Shown here piece by piece: positions 25,825-34,518 of a stretch of DNA of 64,000 bases. The position numbers were made by a program, and so were the translations under genes. The stretch covers positions 124,001 through 188,000 of the forward strand of contig NZ_JBLYUB010000004.1 of the NCBI RefSeq assembly GCF_049999945.1, read 5' to 3'. Position 1 is the stretch's first letter. Each line of letters opens with the position of its first letter. This stretch comes from Planosporangium spinosum. GTDB lineage: Bacteria > Actinomycetota > Actinomycetes > Mycobacteriales > Micromonosporaceae. The notes beneath the pieces are model-generated. The model made no database searches. It was not told the origin of the DNA and saw only the letters and a list, made by a program, of their open reading frames with translations.

Positions 25825-27257
25825 TGGCATACCGCGACGCACCGGGCTGGCCGGATCCCACCGATCGCGGCCCGGACGATTCTCACCCCGGCCGACGTCG
25901 GGCGCGGCACCTTGATGCCGCGCCCGACGCGTACCCGGGACCGGGTGTGGGTGATCGGGACCTACGGCCCGGCTTCGACCCGGGGCCGGGCTACGGCACC
26001 GGTTCCGGGTACGGGTCGGGGTCGGGCTACGGCAGCGGTCCAGGCTACGACGCCGGGTCGCGTTACGACCCCGCGCAGGGCTTCGGCTCGCCGCCCGACT
26101 TCGGGCCGGCCGCAGGCGTCGACCCTGGGGCGGACGTCGACCGCGATCCGGGCTTCGGCCGGCGGGAGCGCGGCCGGCACGCGGCCGCCGAGGAGCGCGA
26201 AGACGACCCTGTCGCCGCTCCGGACGCTACGGCCGAGGTTCCGATGGTCACGGGTACGGCCGGTCCGGACGCTACGGCCGAGGTTCCGATGGTCACGGGT
26301 ACCGCCGGTCCGGACGCCACGGCCGAGGTTCCGGCGATGGGGGATGGGGCCGGTGCCGGGGAACCGGATGAGGCCACCCCGGTGGAGGTCGCCGACATCT
26401 CCGCGGCGTCCCCCGCCCCGGCGCCGCCGGCCGGCAAGGGAGGCCGGGCGGGGCGCAACCTTCCCGCGGCCATCGGAGTGGGCGTCACGCTCGGCGCGAT
26501 CGTCCTCGTGTCGCTGTTCCTGTGGCCGCCGGCGTTCCTCGGTGTGGTCGCCATCGCGATCGCCGTCGGCACCTGGGAGATGGTCCGGGCGGTGGGTGCC
26601 AGCGGGGTACGGCCGCCGATGGTCCCGCTGATCGCCGGTGGTGTCGCCATGGCCTGCCTGGCGTGGTACGGCGGGGCCGAGGCGCTCGTTCTCGGCCTGC
26701 TCGCGACGGCGCTGGCGGCCCTGGTCTGGCGGCTGGCGGACGGTCCGGTCGGCTATGGGCGCGACGTGGTGGCGGCCATGCTCATCGCGGTGTACGTACC
26801 GTTCCTCGGCGGCTTCGCCGTGCTGCTGGCCCGCGCGCCGGAGGACGGGCCGCTGCGCGTCCTGGCTGCCCTCGCCGGCGTAGTTCTATCTGATACCGGC
26901 GGATACGTCGCAGGCGTCTTTTTCGGCAAGCGACCGATGGCGCCCTCGGTCAGCCCGAAGAAGTCCTGGGAGGGTACGGCCGGCTCACTGCTGGCCGCGG
27001 CGGCCGGCGGCGGGCTGATGCTGTTCTTCATGTTCGATGTGGCCTGGTGGTACGGAGCCCTGTTCGGCGCCGCGATCGCCCTGGCCAGCGTGCTCGGTGA
27101 CCTGGCCGAGTCCCTCATCAAGCGGGACCTGGGCATCAAGGACATGAGCAGCCTCCTGCCCGGTCACGGCGGGCTGATGGACCGGCTGGACTCGATCCTG
27201 TTCGCCGCCCCGACCGCGGTCGCGGTGTTGGCGCTCGTCGTACCGGCCACGACATGA
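25824..27257 (+). CDS. cdsA: Phosphatidate cytidylyltransferase with long repetitive N-terminus
   Basis: Makes CDP-diacylglycerol from phosphatidate and CTP in the membrane. The catalytic C-terminal part (residues about 210-477) has roughly eight membrane segments and the signature ending LIKRDLGIKDMSSLLPGHGG. VSPKKSWEGT precedes it. The first 210 residues are disordered, with Gly-Tyr-Gly-Ser-rich units and two full plus one partial copy of a 15-residue repeat (PDATAEVPMVTGTAG), encoded by 45-bp tandem DNA repeats at 26220-26337. At 477 residues it is much longer than the common 285. The ATG overlaps the frr stop. 27258-27528 shows no credible gene. Confidence 0.95.
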   Translation: MAYRDAPGWPDPTDRGPDDSHPGRRRARHLDAAPDAYPGPGVGDRDLRPGFDPGPGYGTGSGYGSGSGYGSGPGYDAGSRYDPAQGFGSPPDFGPAAGVDPGADVDRDPGFGRRERGRHAAAEEREDDPVAAPDATAEVPMVTGTAGPDATAEVPMVTGTAGPDATAEVPAMGDGAGAGEPDEATPVEVADISAASPAPAPPAGKGGRAGRNLPAAIGVGVTLGAIVLVSLFLWPPAFLGVVAIAIAVGTWEMVRAVGASGVRPPMVPLIAGGVAMACLAWYGGAEALVLGLLATALAALVWRLADGPVGYGRDVVAAMLIAVYVPFLGGFAVLLARAPEDGPLRVLAALAGVVLSDTGGYVAGVFFGKRPMAPSVSPKKSWEGTAGSLLAAAAGGGLMLFFMFDVAWWYGALFGAAIALASVLGDLAESLIKRDLGIKDMSSLLPGHGGLMDRLDSILFAAPTAVAVLALVVPATT

Positions 27258-27528
27258 ACGCCGCACCCGGTCGCGACCTGGGTACCGCCGCCGGTCCCGA
27301 CGTCGACGCCCCGGCCGGTGGCGGAATGCGCGGATCAGCCGGTCGCGTTATGCGCAGGTCAACCGGTCGCGGGGTGCGCGGGTCGGCCGGTCGGAGCGTC
27401 CACGCGCCGGCCGGTCACGAGATCAACGCCTTAGGGTTCGGCCGACCAGACGAGGGGTGCCGCATTCCCGAGCCTGTCGGACCAGGGCACCGCCGTTGCG
27501 GCCGCCGGCATGAAACACTGGGTAGGCC

Positions 27529-28662
27529 ATGACTTCACTTCCCCTTATCGACAGCTCGTCGTCGCAGGCCAAGCCGCCGTCGGCGGGACGGCCCGCGATG
27601 CCTCCGCGCCACCTTGCTGATCTTGATCTCGCCGGGCGTCGGTCCGCTGTCGCCGAACTCGGGGAGCGCGAGTTCCGCGCCGGCCAGATGTCGGCCCACT
27701 ACTTCGGCCGGCTCGTGCGCGACCCGGCCGCCATGACCGACCTGCCCGCCTCCGCCCGGGAGCGGCTCACCTCGGCCATGCTGCCGCAGCTGCTGACGCC
27801 GGTGCGCGAGCTGGCCTGCGACGACGGCGCCACCCGCAAGACGCTGTGGCGGTTGCACGACGGGTCGCTCGTGGAAAGCGTCCTGATGGGCTACCCGGAC
27901 CGGGTCACGGTCTGCATCTCCAGCCAGGCCGGATGCGGCATGGCCTGCCCGTTCTGCGCCACCGGACAGGCGGGCCTGACCCGCAACCTGTCCACGGCCG
28001 AGATCGTCGACCAGGTCGTGTCGATGGCGGCCGTCGCGGCGAGTGGCGACATCCCGGGGTCGCCCGCGCGCCTGTCCCACGTGGTCTTCATGGGCATGGG
28101 TGAGCCGCTGGCCAACTACCCCCGGGTGATCGGCGCGGTCCGGCGCCTCACCGAGCCGGCTCCCGAAGGGCTGGGCCTGTCCCAGCGCCACATCACCGTC
28201 TCGACGGTCGGTCTGGTCCCGGCGATCCGCCGGCTGACCGCCGAGGAGCTGTCAGTGACGCTGGCGCTGTCCCTGCACGCCCCCGACGACGAGCTGCGCG
28301 ACGAGCTGGTCCCGGTCAACCAGCGCTGGAAGGTGGCCGAGGTCCTCGACGCCGCGTGGGAGTACGCGGAGCGGACGGGGCGGCGCGTCTCCATCGAGTA
28401 CGCCATGATTCGGGACGTGAACGACCAGCCTTGGCGAGCGGATCTTCTCGGTGAACTCTTGTCGGGCCGGCTCGCTCATGTCAATCTCATTCCGCTCAAC
28501 CCGACTCCGGGAAGTCGATGGGACGCGAGTCCGAAACCGGTCGAGCGCGAGTTCGTCCGGCGGCTTCGTGCGGCGGGGGTCCCGACCACGGTCCGGGACA
28601 CCCGCGGTCGCGAAATCGACGGGGCCTGCGGACAGCTGGCGGCGTCGGAGGTGGCACAGTGA
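27529..28662 (+). CDS. rlmN: 23S rRNA (adenine-2503-C2)/tRNA methyltransferase RlmN
   Basis: A 377-residue radical SAM methylase modifying A2503 of 23S rRNA and A37 of some tRNAs. The CxxxCxxC iron-sulfur motif is CGMACPFCATGQ. FMGMGEPLANY and the C-terminal TVRDTRGREIDGACGQL with its catalytic Cys are present. The N-terminal RlmN domain begins about residue 25 (PRHLADLDLAGRR). It lies in the conserved cdsA-rlmN order. No clear ribosome-binding site precedes the ATG. Confidence 0.97.
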   Translation: MTSLPLIDSSSSQAKPPSAGRPAMPPRHLADLDLAGRRSAVAELGEREFRAGQMSAHYFGRLVRDPAAMTDLPASARERLTSAMLPQLLTPVRELACDDGATRKTLWRLHDGSLVESVLMGYPDRVTVCISSQAGCGMACPFCATGQAGLTRNLSTAEIVDQVVSMAAVAASGDIPGSPARLSHVVFMGMGEPLANYPRVIGAVRRLTEPAPEGLGLSQRHITVSTVGLVPAIRRLTAEELSVTLALSLHAPDDELRDELVPVNQRWKVAEVLDAAWEYAERTGRRVSIEYAMIRDVNDQPWRADLLGELLSGRLAHVNLIPLNPTPGSRWDASPKPVEREFVRRLRAAGVPTTVRDTRGREIDGACGQLAASEVAQ

Positions 28663-28804
28663 GCGCGAGGAGCGCCCGTGGTGGGCCGGCCGAGGCGAAG
28701 CCCGGCCGGGCCGGCGCGGGCGTAGGGCGAAGCGGGCCCCGTAGTCGCGAACAAGGTGCCAGAGTGAGCGTGGGGCAGCTCAGCGCAGCTATCGAGGAGA
28801 CACG

Positions 28805-29662
28805 GTGACGAGTCAGGGTCAGCGCTTCCGCCGTCGGGCGCTGCGTCGCGGGTACAAGGTCGACGAGGTCGACGCGTTCCTCGACCGGGTCGAGGCGACG
28901 CTCGCCGGCAATGCCGGCGACACTCCGGTCGCTGCGCAGGAGGTGCACGACGTCGTCTTCCGCGTGCGCTTCGGCGGGTACGACGAATGGCAGGTGGACC
29001 TGCACCTCGACCGGGTCGAGCGGCAGCTCGCGGAGTTCGAGGAGCGCAACGCGGCGCCGTACGGGCGTGAGCAGCGCCCGCCGGCCCCGGAGCGGATGGC
29101 CCCGCCGCCGATGGCCCCGCCACCGGTGCGCGACGACCGCATGATGGCGCCGCCGGTCGCGCCGCCGTCGATGGCGCCGCCGATGGCCCAGCCGCCGCTG
29201 CCACCGCGGCCGGTCTCGCCGGTACCGACTCCGCCGGCGCCGACCGGGTACGACCGGTACGACGAGCCCACGCGGTTCAGTGGCTTCGACACCGGCGGCT
29301 TCGAGCCCGGCCGTCACGGCAAGAGCGACATGACCACCGAGATCCGGATGCCCGACAGCGGGTTCGACCAGCCGTATCCTCCGGTCGGTCCGCCCAGCCC
29401 GTCGATGCCGCCGGAGGTCGCCCGCATCGACCAGCTGCGCCGCACGTTCCAGCTGCGCCGCTTCGGCAGTGGGTACGACCGGGTCCAGGTCGACCGGCTC
29501 TTCGAGACGGTCGTCGACGCCCTGTCCGGCCGCTCCGGCACGCCTCTCAGCGAGGCCGAGCTGGACCCGGCGCAGTTCAGCCTGGTCCCCGGCGGTTACT
29601 TCGAGGCTGAAGTGGACGCGGCGCTCAAGGAGGTACGCGACATCCTCGCCAGGCGTCGCTGA
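28805..29662 (+). CDS. DivIVA-like repeat protein
   Basis: A 285-residue protein with four copies of a DivIVA N-domain-like module: RRRALRRGYKVDEVDAFLDR (residues about 8-30), VRFGGYDEWQVDLHLDRV (52-72), LRRFGSGYDRVQVDRLFETV (217-236) and LVPGGYFEAEVDAALKEV (258-276). A Pro/Met-rich linker (about 85-150) separates the pairs. Classical DivIVA has one such module plus a long coiled coil, which is missing here. Membrane-curvature or polar localisation is possible but unproven. The GTG start follows GAGGAGAC. It may be co-transcribed with the next gene, 17 bases away. Confidence 0.8.
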   Translation: MTSQGQRFRRRALRRGYKVDEVDAFLDRVEATLAGNAGDTPVAAQEVHDVVFRVRFGGYDEWQVDLHLDRVERQLAEFEERNAAPYGREQRPPAPERMAPPPMAPPPVRDDRMMAPPVAPPSMAPPMAQPPLPPRPVSPVPTPPAPTGYDRYDEPTRFSGFDTGGFEPGRHGKSDMTTEIRMPDSGFDQPYPPVGPPSPSMPPEVARIDQLRRTFQLRRFGSGYDRVQVDRLFETVVDALSGRSGTPLSEAELDPAQFSLVPGGYFEAEVDAALKEVRDILARRR

Positions 29663-29679
29663 CCGGCCATCGCTGACAA

Positions 29680-31833
29680 GTGAACAATCCGCTCCTCCCG
29701 CTGGTCATCGTCCCGGCGGGCACCATCGCACTTCTCGCGTACGCGCTGCGCCCCGGTAACCCGGTCGTGGCCGCCGGCCGACTGACGCTCGCCCGTACCG
29801 CCGTGGTCGCCGGCGGGTACGCCGTCGTGAGCGTCGAGGTGCTGTCCGCGCTGCGCCGGCTCACCACGGCCGGGGTGGTCTCGGCCTGGCTGCTGGCGCT
29901 GGTACTCGCCGGCGTGGCGGCCGGGTGGCGGCACCGGCGCGACCGGCCGGGCGGTGCCGAGCCGCGGCCCCTGGTGGTCGAGCGCTGGCACGCCCTGACC
30001 CGTGGCGAGCGGACCGTTGCCGTGGTCGTCGCCGGGCTGCTGCTGGCCGAGTTGCTGCTCGCGCTCGCATCGCCGCCGAATACGTACGACTCGCAGTCCT
30101 ACCACCTTCCCAAGATCGAACACTGGGTGGCGCAGGGCGACGTCGAGTTCTACCCGGTCCGCATCCACCGCCAGGTCACGTACGCGCCGGGGGCCGAGTA
30201 CGTGCTGACCCACCTGCGCCTGCTCACCGGCGGTGACGCGCTGTACGGCCTGCTGCAGTGGTCGGCCGGGGTGGTCGCGGTCCTGGCGGTCACCCGGCTG
30301 ACCCGGCAGCTCGGCGGGGGCCGGCGCGCCCAGTTGCTGGCCGCGTTCGTGCTGGCCAGCGCGCCCGCGGTGGTCCTAGAGGCGAGCAGCACCCAGACCG
30401 ACCTGGTGACGGCGGGGTGGGTGGCCTGCCTGGCGACCCTGATCCTCGACAGCGTGGGCGGCCGCCACCGGGTGCCCGCCTCCGCCGCCGGACCGGGCAG
30501 CGTCGCCGGCCCGGGCAACGCTGTCGGGCCGGATGCCGCCGCCGAACCGGCCGCCCTCGCCGGGCCGGGCACGGTCGTGCTGCTCGGCCTGGCGACCGGG
30601 CTGATCGCGCTGACCAAGCAGACCGGTCTGTTCGCGGCCGCTCCGCTGCTGATCTGGTGGGGACTGGCCGGGCTGCGCCGGGGCGCCCGCGCCGGCCGCC
30701 CGGTCCGCGCCGCCGCCGGGCTCGCGGCGTCGACGCTGGTCGTCCTGGCCATCATCGCGGCGGTGACCGGGCCGTACGTCTGGCGGGTCTACGCCGAGTT
30801 CGGCCACCCGCTCGGACCGGACTACCTGCGCAACTCGATCACGATGCAGCGCCACGACCCGGCGGCGTTCGTCGTCAACGGCGCCCGGCAGGCGCAGTCG
30901 CTGCTCGACACGCCCGTACCGGTGCTCAGTGACTGGACGGCGGCCGGGGTGGATGCGCTGGCCCGCACCCTGGGGGTCGACCCGTCCGACCCGCGGATCA
31001 CGTTCGACCGCACCACATTCCCGGCGGAGGTGTGGTACCCGTCCGAGGACAAGGCGGCGTACCCGGTCCAGGCGCTGATCATGATGGTCGGCGCGGTGGT
31101 CTGCCTGGTCAGGCCGGCGCTCGCCGGTGCGGCGCGGGCCGCCGCGGGCCGGCGCCGGGCGTACGCCTGCGTGCTCCTGGCGGGGCTGGCGCTGCACACC
31201 GGCACGGTCAAGTGGCAGCCGTGGGGTAACCGGCTGTTTTTGTACCTGGTCGTCCTCGCGGCGCCGCTGGCGGGGCTGATGCTCGCGGCCGTGTTCACGG
31301 CGGCCGGGGCGCGCCGGGCGCGGGCCGTGGCGACAGGGGAGGTCGGACCCCGGAGCCGGCGTGCGACCGGTACCGCGCTGCTCGCCGGGTTCGTCACCGT
31401 GACCCTGGTCGTCGGCGGCGTGGCCGGTGCGCTCTCGGCGCTGTACGGGTGGCCGCGACGGCTCGTCGGCTCCCAGTCGGCGCTGGTGCTCGACAACTGG
31501 CACGGCCGGTTCGTCGCGCGCCCGGAATGGGCCGACCAGTACGTCCAGGTGGCTGCCGTGATCCGGGCGTCAGGGGCGCAGTACGTCGGGATCGTCCAGA
31601 GCAACGACACCTGGGAGTACCCGTGGTGGTTGCTGCTGCGGGGCCGTCACCTGCTGGCGATGCACTCGATGCTGCCGCACCACCAACCGAACTACCAGCG
31701 CATCGACGCGGTCGTGTGCGCCGGCCCGGAGCAGATGTGCCGCGACTCGGTGCCGCCGGACTGGAAAGTGCGTATGTACGGCGAGGTCGGTTGGGCGCTT
31801 CCGCCGGCCAAGGCGCCGGCGGCAACGCCCTGA
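29680..31833 (+). CDS. GT-C fold membrane glycosyltransferase-like protein (family 39 type)
   Basis: A 717-residue polytopic protein with about a dozen hydrophobic segments. The first large outside loop carries SPPNTYDSQSYHLPKIEHW, the Asp-containing site of polyprenyl-phosphate-sugar-dependent GT-C enzymes (ArnT/PMT-like). QVTYAPGAEYVLTHL follows as in such families. A Gly/Pro/Ala repeat insert (GPGSVAGPGNAVGPD, about residue 270) interrupts a cytoplasmic loop. It likely transfers a lipid-linked sugar at the outer face; acceptor unknown. The start is GTG 29680, with no Shine-Dalgarno. Confidence 0.8.
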   Translation: MNNPLLPLVIVPAGTIALLAYALRPGNPVVAAGRLTLARTAVVAGGYAVVSVEVLSALRRLTTAGVVSAWLLALVLAGVAAGWRHRRDRPGGAEPRPLVVERWHALTRGERTVAVVVAGLLLAELLLALASPPNTYDSQSYHLPKIEHWVAQGDVEFYPVRIHRQVTYAPGAEYVLTHLRLLTGGDALYGLLQWSAGVVAVLAVTRLTRQLGGGRRAQLLAAFVLASAPAVVLEASSTQTDLVTAGWVACLATLILDSVGGRHRVPASAAGPGSVAGPGNAVGPDAAAEPAALAGPGTVVLLGLATGLIALTKQTGLFAAAPLLIWWGLAGLRRGARAGRPVRAAAGLAASTLVVLAIIAAVTGPYVWRVYAEFGHPLGPDYLRNSITMQRHDPAAFVVNGARQAQSLLDTPVPVLSDWTAAGVDALARTLGVDPSDPRITFDRTTFPAEVWYPSEDKAAYPVQALIMMVGAVVCLVRPALAGAARAAAGRRRAYACVLLAGLALHTGTVKWQPWGNRLFLYLVVLAAPLAGLMLAAVFTAAGARRARAVATGEVGPRSRRATGTALLAGFVTVTLVVGGVAGALSALYGWPRRLVGSQSALVLDNWHGRFVARPEWADQYVQVAAVIRASGAQYVGIVQSNDTWEYPWWLLLRGRHLLAMHSMLPHHQPNYQRIDAVVCAGPEQMCRDSVPPDWKVRMYGEVGWALPPAKAPAATP

Positions 31834-31852
31834 CGCCGGCCGAGGTGCCGGC

Positions 31853-31898
31853 GGTAGCGCCCGGACGCCGGAGAAGACTCCTGCGTCAGGGCGCTACC
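31853..31898. terminator. Bidirectional hairpin between glycosyltransferase and DUF2631 genes
   Basis: GGTAGCGCCC (31853-31862) pairs with GGGCGCTACC (31889-31898), and GGACGC/GCGTC extends the stem inward. It lies between convergent genes, with the stem ending 5 bases from the DUF2631 stop codon. Confidence 0.7.
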
Positions 31899-31903
31899 AC
31901 GGA

Positions 31904-32125
31904 TCAGTCGCGCAGGCCGTTGCGGCGCAGCACCCAGTCGCCGATCATCATCAGCACGATCAGGCCGGCGAGGGCGTACAGGAAGTAGTTCTCGGTGTTG
32001 CCCTTGTGGTTACCGATGCTCATGAGCAGTAGGACCACGATGGCCACGACTGCGCCGACCCGGGCCTTACGCGGGTTGACCGGCTTGCGCTGGTCAGGGG
32101 AGAGAACCGGCTCGTTCCCAGCCAC
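31904..32125 (-). CDS. DUF2631 family small membrane protein
   Basis: A 73-residue protein with two membrane segments (ARVGAVVAIVVLLLMSIG and FLYALAGLIVLMMIGDWVL), ending in VLRRNGLRD, which is typical of the actinobacterial DUF2631 family (Rv2876 in M. tuberculosis, recalled). The family lies between rlmN and dxr in that genome as here. The GTG at 32125 has AAGGA about 8 bases upstream; the open frame extends further without similarity. Function unknown. Confidence 0.8.
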   Translation of the reverse strand: MAGNEPVLSPDQRKPVNPRKARVGAVVAIVVLLLMSIGNHKGNTENYFLYALAGLIVLMMIGDWVLRRNGLRD

Positions 32126-32294
32126 GTCAGGGTCCTTCCACTCTGTGCTCGAACAGCTTGCGCTAGTTTGGCATGCCCGGATCGCGGCACGGCGCGGGGG
32201 ACACGCACGTGTGGGGCCGGACTCGGTTCGCGGTGGGCTTCTCGGGTAGCGTCGGGGCCGACGAGCCAGACGCGAGGAGCGGGAGGGACACGCG

Positions 32295-33872
32295 GTGCGA
32301 CTGACCGGCACAGGCCACGCGAGCATGCGGATCGACACCCCGGCGGGGAGTATCCTGTGCGACCCGTGGGTCAACCCGGCGTACTTCGCGTCGTGGTTCC
32401 CCTTCCCGGACAACTCTCAACTGGACTGGGAGACCCTGGGCGACGTCGACTACCTGTACGTGTCGCACCTGCACCGCGACCACTTCGACGCCGAGCATCT
32501 CAAGCGGTTCGTCAGCAAGAAGGCGACGGTGCTGCTGCCGGAGTACCCGACCAGCCAGCTCGAGGACGAGTTGCGCGACCTGGGCTTCACCAGCTTCCTG
32601 CGGACGAAGAGCAACGAGGTGCACGCCCTCGACGGCGGCCTCAACATCATGATCCAGGCGCTGATCTCGCCGACCGACGGCCCGATCGGCGACTCGTCGC
32701 TGTGGGTGGAGCACAACGGGATCCGCGTGCTCAACCAGAACGATGCCCGCCCGGCCGACCTGTCGGTCTTCGCCGAGTTGGGCCACGTGCACGCGCACAT
32801 GCTGCAGTTCTCCGGCGCGATCTGGTACCCGATGGTCTACGAACTGCCGGAGTCGGCCAAGCGGGCGTTCGGTAAGCAGAAGCGCGACCGCCAACTCGAC
32901 CGCACGATCCGCTACATCGACGACCTGAAGGCGTCGTACGTGTTCCCGATCGCCGGCCCGCCGTGCTTCCTTGACGACGAGCTGTGGCAGTTCAACGACA
33001 TCTTCGGCGACGAGGGCAACATCTTCCCCGACCAGCAGTGGTTCTCCGACCGGTACCGGGAGATGGGCCGCGACAACGAGGTGATCCTGCTGCCGGGCAC
33101 GGTCGCCGAGCTGACCGCCGACGACTGCAAGGTCACCCACCCGGTGCCGGACGTGCGCGAGTTCTTCGCCGACAAGAAGCCGTACCTCGAACAGATGCGC
33201 GAGCGGAAGCGGCCGATCATCGAGGCGGAGAAGGCGACCTGGCGGCACCCGGAGATCGACGTCCTGGCGGCGCTGAAGCAGCGTATCGAGCCGCTGCTGG
33301 AAGAGTCGATCTACCTGGCCAAGGGTGTGGGCGGGCCGGTCCGCTTCGACCTGGTCAGTTACGACGGCGAGAGCGTCGAATCCATCGTGGTGGACTTCCT
33401 CGGCAAGGAGGTCCGGCCGTACACCGATGAAAAGGTCCGCTACCGGTTCCGCACCCAGCGGGAGCTGATCGAGCACCTGATCTACGTCGACGAGGGCGAC
33501 TGGGTCAACTCGCTGTTCCTGTCGTGCCGGTTCTCGGCGGCGCGCATCGGCCAGTACAACGAGTTCATCTACGCGTTCTTCAAGTGCCTGTCCGAGGAGC
33601 GGCTGCAGTACGCCGAGGGCTGGTACGACGAGCACGAGCGGACCACCGACGCCGAGGACGTCACCCTGGGTGGCTGGGTGGTGCAGCGCCGCTGCCCGCA
33701 CCTCAAGGCCGACCTCACCCGGTTCGGCAAGATCGACGACGGGGTGCTCACCTGCCAGCTGCACGGCTGGAAGTTCGACCTCGCCAGCGGCAAGTGCCTG
33801 ACCAGCGTCGGGCACAAGGTCCGGGCGCGGCGCGCCGACGAGCCGGCGCCGGAGGCGCAGCCGGCCCCCTAG
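32295..33872 (+). CDS. Metallo-beta-lactamase fold protein with C-terminal Rieske domain
   Basis: A 525-residue two-domain protein. The N-terminal metallo-beta-lactamase-like domain carries HLHRDH (H58, H60, D62, H63) and a strong CDPW-type start. The C-terminal Rieske [2Fe-2S] domain (about 455-505) carries CPH (C467, H469) and CQLH (C487, H490). A middle part (about 270-450) has no recognised fold. The combination recalls CMP-Neu5Ac hydroxylase (CMAH)-like proteins, but in them the Rieske domain comes first. A redox-linked hydrolase or oxygenase is likely; the substrate is unknown. GGGAGGG precedes the GTG, and a TAGCGT -10 candidate is at 32247-32252. Confidence 0.85.
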   Translation: MRLTGTGHASMRIDTPAGSILCDPWVNPAYFASWFPFPDNSQLDWETLGDVDYLYVSHLHRDHFDAEHLKRFVSKKATVLLPEYPTSQLEDELRDLGFTSFLRTKSNEVHALDGGLNIMIQALISPTDGPIGDSSLWVEHNGIRVLNQNDARPADLSVFAELGHVHAHMLQFSGAIWYPMVYELPESAKRAFGKQKRDRQLDRTIRYIDDLKASYVFPIAGPPCFLDDELWQFNDIFGDEGNIFPDQQWFSDRYREMGRDNEVILLPGTVAELTADDCKVTHPVPDVREFFADKKPYLEQMRERKRPIIEAEKATWRHPEIDVLAALKQRIEPLLEESIYLAKGVGGPVRFDLVSYDGESVESIVVDFLGKEVRPYTDEKVRYRFRTQRELIEHLIYVDEGDWVNSLFLSCRFSAARIGQYNEFIYAFFKCLSEERLQYAEGWYDEHERTTDAEDVTLGGWVVQRRCPHLKADLTRFGKIDDGVLTCQLHGWKFDLASGKCLTSVGHKVRARRADEPAPEAQPAP

Positions 33873-34046
33873 TCGAGAGCTGCCCCGCCCGGTGTGGCGT
33901 CGTTCGTCCGGTGACGTCGCTGACCTGACCGCGTTCGTCACAGACGTCGTTCGTCACACCGGGCGTATCACCGGTTCCGGTCGCCGCACACGTCCGTTGT
34001 GCTAGCGTGGCTGGCGTTGCGATTGTGGTTCCCAGAAACTGTGTAG

Positions 34047-34082
34047 GCGCCTGTGAGATCCTGGCACAGGCGCTTTTGGTTT
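34047..34082 (+). terminator. Rho-independent-type hairpin with T-tract upstream of cold-shock gene
   Basis: GCGCCTGTG (34047-34055) pairs with CACAGGCGC (34065-34073), followed by TTTTGGTTT, an unusually good intrinsic terminator for this genome. It lies 174 bases after the Rieske gene and 92 bases before the cold-shock start. It may end the former transcript or attenuate the latter, since a TAGCGT -10-like box at 34003 lies upstream. Nothing else is seen in 33873-34173. Confidence 0.65.
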
Positions 34083-34173
34083 ACCCGGGCTTGTTTTCCG
34101 GATCGGGTGCGCATTGCGGCGAATGGGATCTGCGACGTGTGGATCCCGCCATCAGCCCGTGAAGGAGAAAGAC

Positions 34174-34377
34174 ATGGCTGTGGGTACCGTCAAGTGGTTC
34201 AATGCGGAAAAGGGCTTCGGCTTCATCGCGCCCGACGAAGGCGGCGACGACATCTTCGCTCACTTCTCGGCGATCCAGTCGAACGGCTTCCGCACGCTGG
34301 AGGAGAACCAGCGCGTCGAGTTCGAGGTCGGGCAGGGCCGCAAGGGCCCGCAGGCCGAGAACATCCGCGTCATCTGA
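34174..34377 (+). CDS. Cold-shock protein (CspA family)
   Basis: A 67-residue nucleic-acid chaperone with RNP1 KGFGFIAP and RNP2 DIFAHFSAI in the order GTVKWFNAEKGFGFI...GGDDIFAHFSAI. It is full length. The ATG at 34174 follows GAAGGAG with 6 bases spacing, which decides it over an upstream in-frame ATG at 34114. A DEAD-box RNA helicase gene lies downstream, a common functional pairing for RNA remodelling. Confidence 0.97.
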   Translation: MAVGTVKWFNAEKGFGFIAPDEGGDDIFAHFSAIQSNGFRTLEENQRVEFEVGQGRKGPQAENIRVI

Positions 34378-34442
34378 GCTGTCATCTGACGTTCGTGTCC
34401 GCGATCTGACGGTCGCGTAGACACGGTCGCGTAGACACCGCG

Positions 34443-34518
34443 GCGGGCCGTGCCGGAAAGCGCGGCCCGCTGCGGTGTGCACGACCCGCGGCCCCGCTGC
34501 GGTGTGCACGACCCGCGG
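34443..34518 (+). terminator. Terminator hairpin and 23-bp direct repeat after cold-shock gene
   Basis: GCGGGCCG (34443-34450) pairs with CGGCCCGC (34463-34470). It is followed by two exact 23-bp copies starting GCTGCGGTGTGCACG at 34469 and 34496. A preceding CGGTCGCGTAGACAC-like sequence is also duplicated (34410-34437). The rest of 34378-34728 up to the helicase start holds no recognisable gene; a small AAGG/CCTT hairpin is at about 34654. Confidence 0.55.

Noticed and set aside
27254..27532. 92-codon frame overlapping the cdsA stop
   Set aside because: Product is Gly/Arg repeats (RGSAGR-like) produced by short DNA repeats; no ribosome-binding site, and it runs into the rlmN start. Nothing convincing in 27258-27528.
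28663..28804. Frames in the rlmN-DivIVA gap
   Set aside because: GC-rich repeats (GAGCGCGAGGAGCGC, GCCCGGCCGGGCC) only. Any translated product is low complexity.
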